A program made the translations under genes and the position numbers. The notes beneath the pieces were generated by a model. The model searched no databases. It saw only the letters and a program-made list of their open reading frames with translations, and had not been told where the DNA came from. From Flavobacteriaceae bacterium UBA4022 (GTDB lineage: Bacteria; Bacteroidota; Bacteroidia; Flavobacteriales; Flavobacteriaceae), in NCBI GenBank assembly GCA_002384055.1, contig DGAU01000001.1:53329-86918 (forward strand): a stretch of DNA of 33,590 bases, in the 5' to 3' direction. This document shows positions 25,382-33,590 of this stretch, piece after piece. Within the stretch, counting starts at the first letter, position 1. Each line of letters begins with the position of its first letter.

Positions 25382-26731
25382 TTATATAAACAGTTTTTCC
25401 ACTTTATTAATGGATTGAGGCAAACAACAGACCACAATACGATCGCCATCCTGGATCATGAAATCACCCAGGCCAATCATGCCTATACCATCCCGAATGA
25501 CCCCACCGATAATGGCGGATCGCGGAAAGTCAAGATCTTTGATACGGCGATTGCACACTTTTGATTTAGCCGCCACAACAAACTCCAGCAATTCGGCATT
25601 CATATTGTTGAGTCGGGTCATGGCCACCACATCACCCTGACGAATATGTCTGAAGATATGGTTCGCTGCGAGCAGTTTTTTGTTGATCAAGGTGTCGATC
25701 CCAATGGAATGAGACAACTGAAAATAATCCATGTTTTCGACCAAAGCAATGGTCTTTTTGACGCCCTTGGATTTGGCCACCAAACAGGACATGATGTTCG
25801 TCTCACTATTACCGGTTACGGCGATAAAGGCATCCATATCCCCAATAGACTCCTCTTGGAGTAATTCGACATTACGGCCATCTCCATTGATGACCAAGCA
25901 GTCGGGCAGGTCATCGGCAATTTCAAAGGCCTTTTCTTTGCTGTTTTCAATGAGCTTCACATTAAACTTATTGCGGCACAAGTCTCTGGCCGTTTTACAA
26001 CCAATATTACTCCCCCCCAAAATCATAACGTCTTTAATCTCATCGCGGACTTTACCCGTCAACTTAAAGATTTCATCGACACCTTGTTCGGTGGTGGTAA
26101 AATAAACCTGGTCCCCTTCTTTAAACTGGGTATCTCCGCGAGGGATCAATGTATATTGCGTGCCAAATCGTTGGATGGCAATGGGCACATAACGCAATTC
26201 GGGATGCATCTGACCAACTTCCTTGACCGTTCGCCCCACAAAGGCTGCCGTTCGCGACAAGTGCAGACCAATCATCGTTAGGGCTCCGTCTTCGAATTCA
26301 TAAGTATCGTTAAACGCACTTTGATTCAAAAGTAATTCGATTTCATTGGCCGCTAAAGCCTCGGGTGAGATCAACTCATCAATCCCGAATTTAGTGAACC
26401 CCACTTCTTCCTTATTATCTAAAAATTCGGTGTTGGAGATCCTGGCAATGGTTCTTTTGGCCCCCAATTGCTTGGCCAAAACACAGCAAGTAATATTTAT
26501 GGTTTCACTCGAAGTGACCCCGATCACTAAATCAGTTTGGGCTACTTGAGCATCTTTAAGAATCGAAATAGAGGTTGCGTCACCACGGACCACACGAATG
26601 TCTAGATGGGTGTCGGCATAAGAAAGGGATTCTCGATTGGTGTCAATCAATGTAATGTCTTGGGACTCAAATGACAAAAGTTTTGCTAAATGAAACCCGA
26701 CTTCCCCCGCTCCGGCTATGATTATTTTCAT
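25382..26731 (-). CDS. trkA: Trk potassium uptake regulatory subunit TrkA
   Basis: TrkA is the cytoplasmic NAD(H)/nucleotide-binding ring that gates TrkH. I start it at 26731 (MKIIIAGAGEVGFHLA), not at the longer ORF start at 26758, because the Rossmann motif should be at the very N-terminus and a -7-like box lies at 26756-26763. The 449 residues comprise two RCK units: GAGEVG (7-12) with the ribose-binding D30, a TrkA_C domain (about 140-222), then the degenerate GGSNIG (239-244) with E262, and a second TrkA_C domain (about 370-449). Its stop abuts the trkH start. Confidence 0.95.
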   Translation of the reverse strand: MKIIIAGAGEVGFHLAKLLSFESQDITLIDTNRESLSYADTHLDIRVVRGDATSISILKDAQVAQTDLVIGVTSSETINITCCVLAKQLGAKRTIARISNTEFLDNKEEVGFTKFGIDELISPEALAANEIELLLNQSAFNDTYEFEDGALTMIGLHLSRTAAFVGRTVKEVGQMHPELRYVPIAIQRFGTQYTLIPRGDTQFKEGDQVYFTTTEQGVDEIFKLTGKVRDEIKDVMILGGSNIGCKTARDLCRNKFNVKLIENSKEKAFEIADDLPDCLVINGDGRNVELLQEESIGDMDAFIAVTGNSETNIMSCLVAKSKGVKKTIALVENMDYFQLSHSIGIDTLINKKLLAANHIFRHIRQGDVVAMTRLNNMNAELLEFVVAAKSKVCNRRIKDLDFPRSAIIGGVIRDGIGMIGLGDFMIQDGDRIVVCCLPQSINKVEKLFI

Positions 26732-26755
26732 AAGGAATTCTAAGATCTTCAGCGA

Positions 26756-26763
26756 CAAAAGTA
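26756..26763 (-). promoter_or_regulatory. -7 box of a probable trkA promoter
   Basis: On the minus strand TACTTTTG is a perfect TAnnTTTG match, placed about 25 bases before the trkA ATG. No TTG lies at the proper distance upstream, so only half of the promoter is supported. Confidence 0.35.
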
Positions 26764-26778
26764 CAAAATAAGGCGCAC

Positions 26779-26791
26779 ACCCGGCACGGGT
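26779..26791. repeat. Inverted repeat between trkA and ubiE
   Basis: ACCCG-GCA-CGGGT is a perfect 5-bp inverted repeat with a 3-base spacer in the 127-base divergent intergenic region. It is GC-rich in AT-rich surroundings and lies where a -33 element of trkA would be. It could be an operator; there is no U-run to suggest a terminator. Confidence 0.35.
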
Positions 26792-26840
26792 TTCATTTAA
26801 TATACGTTTTATCCATGCCGTGCGATTGGCAGAAAAATAG

Positions 26841-26848
26841 TAGTTTTG
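26841..26848 (+). promoter_or_regulatory. -7 box of a probable ubiE-porT promoter
   Basis: TAGTTTTG is a perfect TAnnTTTG match ending 10 bases before the ubiE ATG, implying a very short leader. No TTG is found at 19-20 bases upstream. Confidence 0.35.
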
Positions 26849-26858
26849 CCTCCGTCCT

Positions 26859-27596
26859 ATGAAAGAAAAAGTAAAACCCTATCAGTCCTCGTCACTCAGC
26901 AAGAAGGCACAAGTCGAATTGATGTTCGACAATATCTCTGGCCAATACGATGGACTCAACCGTGTGATATCCCTGGGTACAGATCTCAAGTGGCGCCGAA
27001 AAGTGTTGCGCATGGTCCGTGCACACGGTGCGCAAAGTATTTTGGATATTGCCACGGGCACTGGTGACCTTGCCATTGCCTTTGCCAAAAAGACGGATGC
27101 AAAGCGTATCGTTGGTTTAGATCTCTCAGAAGGGATGTTGCGCATGGCCCAACAAAAAGTGAAACTAAACCCTATTCTGGGGGAGCGTTTGGAATTTGTC
27201 AAAGGAGATAGCGAAGCCTTACCTTTTGCAGACAATACATTCGAAGCCATTACGGTTTCTTTTGGCGTGCGCAACTTTGAAAATCTGGAAGTAGGTCTTA
27301 GCGAAATTTATCGCGTATTGGCACCAGGCGGCCTATTTGTGGTCTTAGAAACTTCGGTCCCAGAGCATTTTCCAATGAAACAAGGCTATGCCCTTTATTC
27401 AAAATATATGCTGCCAATGGTCGGCCGCCTCTTTTCAAAAGATAGAGTTGCCTACCGTTATTTGAGCGAAAGCGCGGCTGTTTTTCCTTTTGGGAAGGCA
27501 TTCAACAATATTTTGGCCAAAACTGGGTTTAATGTCCAGGCATTTGAGCCGCAAACTTTTGGTGTGGCAACCATTTATAAGGCCAGTAAAGCATGA
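26859..27596 (+). CDS. ubiE: Demethylmenaquinone methyltransferase (UbiE/MenG)
   Basis: This SAM-dependent enzyme methylates demethylmenaquinone to menaquinone, the quinone used by Bacteroidota and the likely acceptor for the Na+-NQR encoded nearby. The 245 residues show MFDNISGQYDGLNRVISLG (22-40), SAM motif I LDIATGTGD (62-70), GLDLSEGML (86-94), the GDSEALPFAD box (116-125) and YRVLAPGG (151-158). Its TGA overlaps the porT ATG in an ATGA junction, so the two are translationally coupled. This ubiE-porT pair is a common arrangement in Bacteroidota. Confidence 0.95.
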   Translation: MKEKVKPYQSSSLSKKAQVELMFDNISGQYDGLNRVISLGTDLKWRRKVLRMVRAHGAQSILDIATGTGDLAIAFAKKTDAKRIVGLDLSEGMLRMAQQKVKLNPILGERLEFVKGDSEALPFADNTFEAITVSFGVRNFENLEVGLSEIYRVLAPGGLFVVLETSVPEHFPMKQGYALYSKYMLPMVGRLFSKDRVAYRYLSESAAVFPFGKAFNNILAKTGFNVQAFEPQTFGVATIYKASKA

Positions 27597-28306
27597 TCCG
27601 TCAATTTGTATTAGTGACCATAATTGCACTAGGAAGCGTCCAGGCTTCCTATGGCCAGCTATTCAATAGTGAACGTCTGGCAAACCTCGAAACCTTTGAC
27701 AGCCGTCCAACCTCTTGGGGATACTTCTTAGGATTTAACAATTACGACTTTAATTTTGACTACAACCGTGAATTTCAATCCGATAACACGGATGTTGTGG
27801 TTGAAAGCCAACCGGGATTCAATGTCGGACTGATTGGTGATTTACGCATCAATCGCTACCTTAATTTGCGCTTAGAGCCCGGGATTTACTTTACCCAGCG
27901 CGATCTTACATTTCCAAGAATTGAGGAAGCATCAGCCTATTTTCGGGCTGTAAAATCGACTTACGTCCATCTGCCATTATTGCTCAAAATTTCTACAAAA
28001 CGCCTCAACAACTTCAAGCCTTTTGTCGTTGCCGGTATCGCCAAATCAATCAATTTAGGCAGTAACGAAACCAATCCCGAGGATAATTATTTTGGCCAAT
28101 TCAGGATGCGCCGCAATACCAGTTATTACGAACTAGGGTTTGGCATTGATTTTTACTTGTATTACTTTAAATTCTCACCATCCATACGTGGTGTTTTTGC
28201 CACATCAGACGAATTAGTTCAGGACAAAAACCCCCTGAGTCCTTGGACCTCAAATATTGCATCAATGAAGACACGTGGTGTCTTTATCAACTTTACTTTT
28301 CAATAG
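27593..28306 (+). CDS. porT: Type IX secretion system protein PorT
   Basis: PorT (SprT in gliding flavobacteria) is an outer-membrane beta-barrel protein needed for T9SS function. The 237 residues open with a signal peptide (about 1-21, ending ASYGQ). FNSERLANLETFDSRPTSWG (24-43) is the family N-terminus, followed by strands such as YFLGFNNYDFNFDY (44-57) and LRLEPGIYFTQRDL (about 92-105). The protein ends MKTRGVFINFTFQ, a barrel-like end with an extra Q. The position right after ubiE supports the assignment. Together with the DUF5103 protein and two sorting-domain proteins, it shows that the organism has a working T9SS. Confidence 0.93.
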   Translation: MIRQFVLVTIIALGSVQASYGQLFNSERLANLETFDSRPTSWGYFLGFNNYDFNFDYNREFQSDNTDVVVESQPGFNVGLIGDLRINRYLNLRLEPGIYFTQRDLTFPRIEEASAYFRAVKSTYVHLPLLLKISTKRLNNFKPFVVAGIAKSINLGSNETNPEDNYFGQFRMRRNTSYYELGFGIDFYLYYFKFSPSIRGVFATSDELVQDKNPLSPWTSNIASMKTRGVFINFTFQ

Positions 28307-28316
28307 AATTTGATTG

Positions 28317-29036
28317 TTAGCCGCGGTGCCATTCATGTAGCATAATGCCGGTGGCCATTGCGACATTGAGGCTTTCTGCTCCAGAAGATCCTTCGATCCG
28401 GGCAATCGTGATGGCATGCTCTATGGTAGCGGCAATCTCCGGGCTAATACCGTGAGCTTCACTACCCATCACCAGCACCGCATTAGAGGGTAAACTGGCT
28501 TGTTGTATGGGTGTCCCTTCTAAAAACGCGCCATAAACGGTTCGCGTATTTTGGGTCAAAAACTGATTCAAGTCGCTATAACTTACATGGGTACGTGCAA
28601 TCGATCCCATACTGGCCTGAATGACTTTGGGATTATAAAGGTCTACCGTGTCTGGGCTACAAACCACATGGGACACACCATACCAATCACATAAACGCAA
28701 TATGGTACCCAGATTCCCTGGATCCCTTATCCCATCTAAAGCCAAAACCAGACCATCATCAGGAAGTGCCACCGGCTCAGGTATGCGGAATACAGCCAGC
28801 CAGCCGTTGGCTTGCTTGAGACTACTGATTTTATTTAAGTCGCGATCCGAAATAAGAACAGATGGCAAAGCAGTATCCAACACCTCGGTGGTGGTGAAAA
28901 AATGCGTCGCCGCTCCACCCGATGTCCAGAGGTCACGAATCAATTTCTCACCTTCGGCAACAAAGCATCCGTGAAGGGATCGGTACTTTTTTTGCTGTAG
29001 ACTCGTTATTAATTTTATTTCGCTATTGCTTATCAA
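28317..29036 (-). CDS. SpoU/TrmH-family RNA 2'-O-methyltransferase
   Basis: A SPOUT methyltransferase modifying rRNA or tRNA ribose. The three knot motifs are plain: LDGIRDPGNLGTILR (100-114), MGSEAHGIS (190-198) and SSGAESLNVAMATGI (217-231). The N-terminal part (SEIKLITSLQQKKYR) is the usual substrate-binding domain start. The start is uncertain: the longest ORF begins at 29099 with ATG but runs 46 bases into divergent tamL and adds 21 residues unlike the family. I use TTG at 29036 (239 residues), which lies just before the conserved segment; no nearer ATG exists. Specific target unknown (RlmB- or TrmH-like). Confidence 0.9.
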   Translation of the reverse strand: MISNSEIKLITSLQQKKYRSLHGCFVAEGEKLIRDLWTSGGAATHFFTTTEVLDTALPSVLISDRDLNKISSLKQANGWLAVFRIPEPVALPDDGLVLALDGIRDPGNLGTILRLCDWYGVSHVVCSPDTVDLYNPKVIQASMGSIARTHVSYSDLNQFLTQNTRTVYGAFLEGTPIQQASLPSNAVLVMGSEAHGISPEIAATIEHAITIARIEGSSGAESLNVAMATGIMLHEWHRG

Positions 29037-29053
29037 AATTATTCTATTTTTGA

Positions 29054-31624
29054 ATGAGAAACCCGATTTACTTGACGCGCTCTGCCACAAAAATATCATT
29101 ATTTTTAGGATTTATATTGCTCTACGCGTGCAGTCCTACCAGGCGTCTGGCAGATAATGATTTATGGCTCACACAAAATGAGGTGGTGATTAATGGTCAG
29201 GTCAGTCATAACAGTGACATAGAGAGTCTCATTCTTCAAAAACCAAACACCCGCTTTCCAATCATCGGCACCCCACTTGGCGTTTTAGTTTATAATTTGG
29301 CCAACCCCAATCCACACGACAAATTCGACCGATGGCTCAACAAGAAACCCAAGCGCATCGAGCGATTAGAGCGGCTTTTGTCGCAAAAACAAATCAAGGC
29401 GATAGACTCAAGTAAAATTAATTTTAGCCGTTGGCTAAAAAACACAGGCTCGGCGCCGACAATTATTGACACAACAAAGGCAGCAAAATCTATAGCGCAG
29501 CTTCAGAAGTATTTTTATAATCAAGGCTATTTTGCGATCAAAGGCCGTTACCAGGTGCTCATAGATAGCTTGAAGGATCATCGCGGATCGCTCCGCTACG
29601 CTCTTGAATTGCAAGAGCCTTATACCTTAGGTCAGATCAACTACACCATTAGTTCGCCTATAGTCGATTCATTGTTCAAAAAAAATATATCCCAGTCCTT
29701 TTTGGCCTCAGACAAGAAATACGACGTGGCCAACTTCGACAACGAGCGCGCCCGAGTCACTATCGAACTGCGCAACTCGGGTTTGTATTTCTTTGATCAG
29801 GATTATGTCACCTTCGAAGCCGATACTAATGGTTTGGGCCATAAAGTCAATGTCCATTATATCATTCCAGACCGAAGATTAAACAATGGGGATACTTTGG
29901 TCACCACAGAGCCCTTCAAGATTTACACGGTCAACGCGGTGCAACTGGTTACCGACCATGACCCACAAAACCCCCGAGTTAGTTTTGCGGACACCATCAA
30001 CTATAGGGGTTACCAACTTCTGAGCCATCAGGCCTCACAGTACCGACCAAAGGCCATTACCAATGCCATTGCCATCACACCAGGTTCGATTTATAGGGAT
30101 ATCGATCGCACCCTGACCTATGGTCAAATTAATGAACTGCGTAATTTTAAATACCCGACCATCAATTATGCCGTAGACCCCAATGATATCAGTGGAACGG
30201 GTTTGATCAGTACTATTCTGCTCAGTCCCCAAAAAAAATACACCCTGGGTATGGATGTCGATGCCTACACCTCGACCATTCAACAATTTGGGGTCGGATT
30301 CAGTACCTCATTTTTGATCCGTAATGTATTTCGCGGAGCGGAAAATTTGGAAATTTCGGCCAGCGGCAGTGTCGGCTCCTCAAAAGACAATGCCAATAGC
30401 GACAGTCAGTTTTTTAATAGTTCGGATATTGGGCTCAATGCGCGCTTGAGTATTCCCCAACTGCTCTTTCCGCTCAATACCCAAAAACTCATTCCCAAGT
30501 ACATGGGACCTGTGACAACCATCAGTACGGGGATCAATTCACAACGCAACATTGGATTGGACCGACAAAATTTTAATGGGGCATTCAGTTACCAGTGGCG
30601 TCCCAGCAGCAAACGCAAAAACCAATTGGACTTGCTGAATCTGCAATATGTACGGAACCTGAATTCATCAAATTATTTTAATGTTTACCGCAATTCTTAT
30701 CAGCGACTGAATCAAATCGCGGTTGAAGTCGGTTACCCTTTCGACACAGACCTGGAAGAGTTGGGTATTCCCGATCAAGCAAATGCCTTCTTGACGAGTG
30801 TAAACTCCCCTGAAAATTCTTATGTATTCAACCCTGAGCTCGAGAACGAAATGATTGCTATTGGGCAAAGAAAATCGCGTTTAACCGAAAACAATCTCAT
30901 TCTGGCCTCAAATTTTTCGTGGAATTATGACACGCGCGAAGCGGTAAACGACAAGAGCTTTTCACGCATCAACGGGACCATTGAATTGGCGGGCAATCTC
31001 TTGTCAGGTTTGTCCACGGCCTTTAACACCAATAAAAGTGACGGGACCAGTGAGCTTTTTGGCGTGGTGTTTTCACAATACGCCAAATTTGAATTGGAGT
31101 ATATCCGGCACTGGGATTTGGGCCGTCAAAATGTATTCGCATTTCGCTCATTTACTGGCTGGGCAGCACCCTTTGGCAATAGCGCTTCCATTCCTTTTAC
31201 CCGCAGTTACTTTGCAGGCGGAGCCAATGATAACAGGGGTTGGCGGGCTTATGATCTGGGACCTGGATCCAGCGGGAGCAAGTTGGATTTTAACGAAGCT
31301 AACTTTAAGTTGAATTTTAATGCCGAATATCGATTTTCGATTTTCGGCGGCTTTAATGGAGCCTTTTTTGCCGATGTCGGTAATATCTGGAATTTAAATG
31401 ATGATGTCCAAGACCCGGCCTTTCAATTTAATGGGCTATCCGATCTCAAAGAACTTGCCGTGGCAACGGGTATTGGCTTGAGGTATGACTTTGGATTTTT
31501 TGTGATTCGTTTGGATACCGGATTCAAAACGCACAATCCCGCACGAGCATTAAACGATCGCTGGTTTAAAGAATACAATTTTGCCAATGCCGTCTATAAT
31601 ATCGGCATCAACTATCCCTTCTAA
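29054..31624 (+). CDS. tamL: BamA/TamA-family outer-membrane assembly lipoprotein TamL
   Basis: TamL is the Bacteroidota relative of TamA: a BamA-type 16-strand barrel with periplasmic POTRA domains that also carries an N-terminal lipid anchor. The 856 residues begin with a lipoprotein signal (LFLGFILLYAC, Cys26), followed by RRLADNDLWLTQNEVVING, typical of the family. POTRA-like repeats span about 35-390, and the barrel about 395-856. Near the barrel end are RSYFAGGANDNRGWRAYDLG (about 716-735), containing the RGW version of the lid-lock RGF motif, and a terminal IGINYPF. It probably inserts or helps insert outer-membrane proteins. No tamB follows in this window. A downstream TTG at 29072 could be an alternative start. 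Confidence 0.92.
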   Translation: MRNPIYLTRSATKISLFLGFILLYACSPTRRLADNDLWLTQNEVVINGQVSHNSDIESLILQKPNTRFPIIGTPLGVLVYNLANPNPHDKFDRWLNKKPKRIERLERLLSQKQIKAIDSSKINFSRWLKNTGSAPTIIDTTKAAKSIAQLQKYFYNQGYFAIKGRYQVLIDSLKDHRGSLRYALELQEPYTLGQINYTISSPIVDSLFKKNISQSFLASDKKYDVANFDNERARVTIELRNSGLYFFDQDYVTFEADTNGLGHKVNVHYIIPDRRLNNGDTLVTTEPFKIYTVNAVQLVTDHDPQNPRVSFADTINYRGYQLLSHQASQYRPKAITNAIAITPGSIYRDIDRTLTYGQINELRNFKYPTINYAVDPNDISGTGLISTILLSPQKKYTLGMDVDAYTSTIQQFGVGFSTSFLIRNVFRGAENLEISASGSVGSSKDNANSDSQFFNSSDIGLNARLSIPQLLFPLNTQKLIPKYMGPVTTISTGINSQRNIGLDRQNFNGAFSYQWRPSSKRKNQLDLLNLQYVRNLNSSNYFNVYRNSYQRLNQIAVEVGYPFDTDLEELGIPDQANAFLTSVNSPENSYVFNPELENEMIAIGQRKSRLTENNLILASNFSWNYDTREAVNDKSFSRINGTIELAGNLLSGLSTAFNTNKSDGTSELFGVVFSQYAKFELEYIRHWDLGRQNVFAFRSFTGWAAPFGNSASIPFTRSYFAGGANDNRGWRAYDLGPGSSGSKLDFNEANFKLNFNAEYRFSIFGGFNGAFFADVGNIWNLNDDVQDPAFQFNGLSDLKELAVATGIGLRYDFGFFVIRLDTGFKTHNPARALNDRWFKEYNFANAVYNIGINYPF

Positions 31625-31639
31625 ACCAGTATTTTTTTA

Positions 31640-31647
31640 TATTTTTG
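31640..31647 (+). promoter_or_regulatory. -7 box of a probable fbaA-accD promoter
   Basis: TATTTTTG perfectly matches TAnnTTTG and ends 24 bases before the fbaA ATG. A clear TTG is missing 19 bases upstream (CTT is found there). Confidence 0.4.
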
Positions 31648-31671
31648 ACCCCTAAACAACGCCATTAAAAT

Positions 31672-32739
31672 ATGAGCCATTCCATTAGTGTTGGAGTCGC
31701 CTCTGGCAAAGAGGTCCAAGAATTATTTCAATTAGCAAAAGCAAAACAATTCGCCATGCCTGCGGTCAATGTCGTGGGGTCCAATACGATCAACACGGTA
31801 TTAGAAACAGCGCGCGACCTTAATGCGCCAGTCATTATTCAGTTTTCCAACGGTGGAGGACAGTTCAATGCGGGCAAAGGATTGAGTAATGACCAACAGA
31901 GATCAGCCATAGCAGGTAGCATCGCCGGCGCACATCACGTGCACGCCTTGGCCAAAGCCTATAACATACCGGTGATATTACACACCGATCATTGCGCCAA
32001 AAATCTACTGCCATGGATTGACGGTCTTTTGACCGCCAGTGAAGAACATTTTCAACGCACTGGCCGAACACTCTACAGCAGTCACATGATTGACCTGTCC
32101 GAAGAGCCTCTTGAAGAAAATATAGAGATCTGTAAACGGTATTTGGAGCGCATGAGCAAAATCGGCATGACGCTCGAAATAGAGCTCGGAATCACCGGAG
32201 GTGAAGAGGATGGTGTAGACAATACAGATGTCGACAGTTCTAAATTATACACCCAACCCGAAGAAGTGGCCTATGCCTATGAGCAACTCAAGCAAGTAAG
32301 TGATCAATTCACCATCGCGGCAGCATTTGGGAATGTCCATGGTGTATATAAGCCAGGTAACGTCAAACTAACGCCAAAAATCCTTAAAAATTCACAAACC
32401 TATATCCAACAACATTTTGGCACGGGAGCCAATCCTATTGACTTTGTATTTCATGGCGGGAGCGGATCCAGTCTCGAAGAAATTAGAGAAGCTATTGGTT
32501 ATGGGGTGATCAAAATGAACATCGATACAGACTTGCAATTCGCCTTTACCGAGGGTATTCGCGACTACATGGTGGGCAATCATGACTATCTTAAAACGCA
32601 AATTGGTAATCCAGACGGCGATGCCTTACCAAACAAAAAATATTACGATCCAAGAAAATGGCTTCGTGAAGGTGAGTTAACCTTTAAAACACGCCTTAAA
32701 CAAGCCTTTGAGGACTTAAACAACGTGGACACTTTATAA
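31672..32739 (+). CDS. fbaA: Class II fructose-bisphosphate aldolase
   Basis: This zinc-dependent aldolase interconverts fructose 1,6-bisphosphate with DHAP and glyceraldehyde 3-phosphate. The 355 residues match the long class IIA type (E. coli FbaA). Visible residues: D106 and the zinc ligand H107 in HTDHCAK, E171 and E178 in ELGITGGEED, zinc ligands H223 (GNVHGVYKPGNVKL) and H261 (FHGGSGS), and the phosphate/carbonyl-binding KMNIDTD (281-287). The accD gene follows after 18 bases, linking the sugar-cleaving step and fatty-acid entry in one operon. Confidence 0.97.
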   Translation: MSHSISVGVASGKEVQELFQLAKAKQFAMPAVNVVGSNTINTVLETARDLNAPVIIQFSNGGGQFNAGKGLSNDQQRSAIAGSIAGAHHVHALAKAYNIPVILHTDHCAKNLLPWIDGLLTASEEHFQRTGRTLYSSHMIDLSEEPLEENIEICKRYLERMSKIGMTLEIELGITGGEEDGVDNTDVDSSKLYTQPEEVAYAYEQLKQVSDQFTIAAAFGNVHGVYKPGNVKLTPKILKNSQTYIQQHFGTGANPIDFVFHGGSGSSLEEIREAIGYGVIKMNIDTDLQFAFTEGIRDYMVGNHDYLKTQIGNPDGDALPNKKYYDPRKWLREGELTFKTRLKQAFEDLNNVDTL

Positions 32740-32757
32740 TTAGATAACAACTACATT

Positions 32758-33590
32758 ATGGCCTGGTTCAAACGCACAACCAAGGGGATCCATACCCCGA
32801 CGGAAGAAAAGAAAGATGTCCCTAAAGGGCTTTGGTACAAATCCCCTACGGGCAAAATTGTGGATGCCGAAGAATTAGAGCGCAATCATTATGTGAGCCC
32901 TGAAGATGGTTATCATGTGCGTATTGGCAGCAAGGAATACTTCGAAATCCTATTTGACAACAATACCTTTACAGAACTTGATGCCAATTTGCGTTCCAAA
33001 GACATGCTCAAGTTCGAAGACACCAAGAAATACACCCAACGTCTTAAAGAGGCTTACAAAAAAACCAATCTCAATGATGCTGTGCGCACTGCAGTAGGTC
33101 CGTCAATGGGCAAACAAATCGTTATTGCTTGTATGGATTTTAGTTTCATCGGGGGTTCTATGGGTAGTGTGGTCGGTGAAAAAATTGCCCGTGCAGCAGA
33201 TTATGCTTTGAAACACCATCTGCCTTTTATGATCATCTCCAAAAGTGGTGGTGCCCGCATGATGGAAGCCGCCCTATCGCTCATGCAATTGGCCAAAACC
33301 AGTGCCAAATTAGCTCAGTTGGCCAAAGCGCAAATTCCTTACGTCTCTTTGTGTACCGACCCAACAACGGGCGGAACAACCGCTTCATTTGCCATGTTGG
33401 GGGATATCAACATCAGCGAGCCAGGAGCGCTCATTGGTTTTGCCGGTCCTCGTGTGGTGCGTGATACTACCGGAAAAGAATTGCCCGAAGGGTTTCAAAC
33501 TGCAGAATTCTTGCTCGAGCATGGCTTTTTAGATTTCATTAGCGAGCGTAAAGCACTTAAAGCACGGATCAACCTCTATCTGGATTTGAT
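32758..33590 (+). CDS. accD: Acetyl-CoA carboxylase carboxyltransferase subunit beta (3' end outside window)
   Basis: AccD is half of the carboxyltransferase that makes malonyl-CoA. The ATG at 32758 opens a frame that runs without a stop to the window edge (277 complete codons). The core is well conserved: GGSMGSVVGEKIARA, SKSGGARMMEA, TDPTTGGTTASFAMLGD and EPGALIGFAGPRVV, which form the acyl-CoA-binding and oxyanion loops. The N-terminal zinc ribbon has lost all four cysteines: where E. coli has C-x2-C and C-x2-C, the protein here has S29, G32, S47 and D50. The fold around them (GLWYKSPTGK, VSPEDGYHVRIG) is retained. Length appears close to complete. Confidence 0.95.
   Translation, partial: MAWFKRTTKGIHTPTEEKKDVPKGLWYKSPTGKIVDAEELERNHYVSPEDGYHVRIGSKEYFEILFDNNTFTELDANLRSKDMLKFEDTKKYTQRLKEAYKKTNLNDAVRTAVGPSMGKQIVIACMDFSFIGGSMGSVVGEKIARAADYALKHHLPFMIISKSGGARMMEAALSLMQLAKTSAKLAQLAKAQIPYVSLCTDPTTGGTTASFAMLGDINISEPGALIGFAGPRVVRDTTGKELPEGFQTAEFLLEHGFLDFISERKALKARINLYLDL

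Noticed and set aside
26882..27274. 130-residue frame antisense to ubiE
   Set aside because: Its Ser/Arg/Pro-rich composition is typical of a reversed coding frame; ubiE on the plus strand is beyond doubt.
1..33590. Mobile elements, CRISPR arrays, tRNA or defence genes
   Set aside because: No direct-repeat array, transposase, integrase, tRNA cloverleaf or known defence domain was seen on either strand; gene content and base composition look uniform.

Overview
The window is a piece of chromosome from a member of the Bacteroidota, most likely a marine Flavobacteriaceae. The reasons are: a complete Na+-translocating NADH:quinone reductase operon (nqrA-F plus apbE); type IX secretion (T9SS) parts (porT and a DUF5103 plug-type protein) with two secreted proteins carrying C-terminal sorting domains; the lipoprotein-type BamA relative TamL; menaquinone-type ubiE next to porT; an AccD without zinc-ribbon cysteines; promoter-like TAnnTTTG boxes; and almost no Shine-Dalgarno sequences. 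I see no tRNA, rRNA, CRISPR array, insertion sequence, integrase or prophage gene. The window is gene-dense. The longest stretch without a gene is about 246 bases (16655-16900), so no gap exceeds 300 bases.

Layout. 1-1667 (+): the tail of an unknown gene, then map and a SAM methyltransferase. 1656-9192 (-): the energy operon nqrA-nqrB-nqrC-nqrD-nqrE-nqrF, then, past a hairpin terminator, a small conserved gene and apbE. NqrB and NqrC carry covalent FMN, which ApbE attaches, so the flavin transferase sits with its substrates. 9386-12402 (+): the DUF5103 T9SS plug-type protein and pruA (proline/glutamate catabolism). 12471-18586: an envelope cluster holding an Omp28-like lipoprotein with CGYC, a TlpA-like thioredoxin with WCVPC, a DUF6029-type outer-membrane barrel, a small T9SS cargo protein, and a T9SS-sorted Omp28-like protein with CTYC. 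Hairpin terminators separate these units. 18638-22999: rsmG, a front-end-type fatty acid desaturase abutting a class I aminotransferase, and purT. 23063-26731: a protein of two tandem OmpA domains facing the trkA-trkH potassium uptake pair. 26859-31624: ubiE-porT, then a SpoU-type RNA methyltransferase divergent from tamL. 31672-end: fbaA and accD (cut by the window edge).

Most of the window is ordinary core genome. The parts that could hold something undescribed are the Omp28/TlpA/DUF6029 cluster (three CxxC proteins predicted for different envelope positions beside a barrel protein), the cysteine-free small gene between nqrF and apbE with a terminator in front of it, and the acidic tail on NqrE. 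I do not see a clear new defence, mobile or biosynthetic system.
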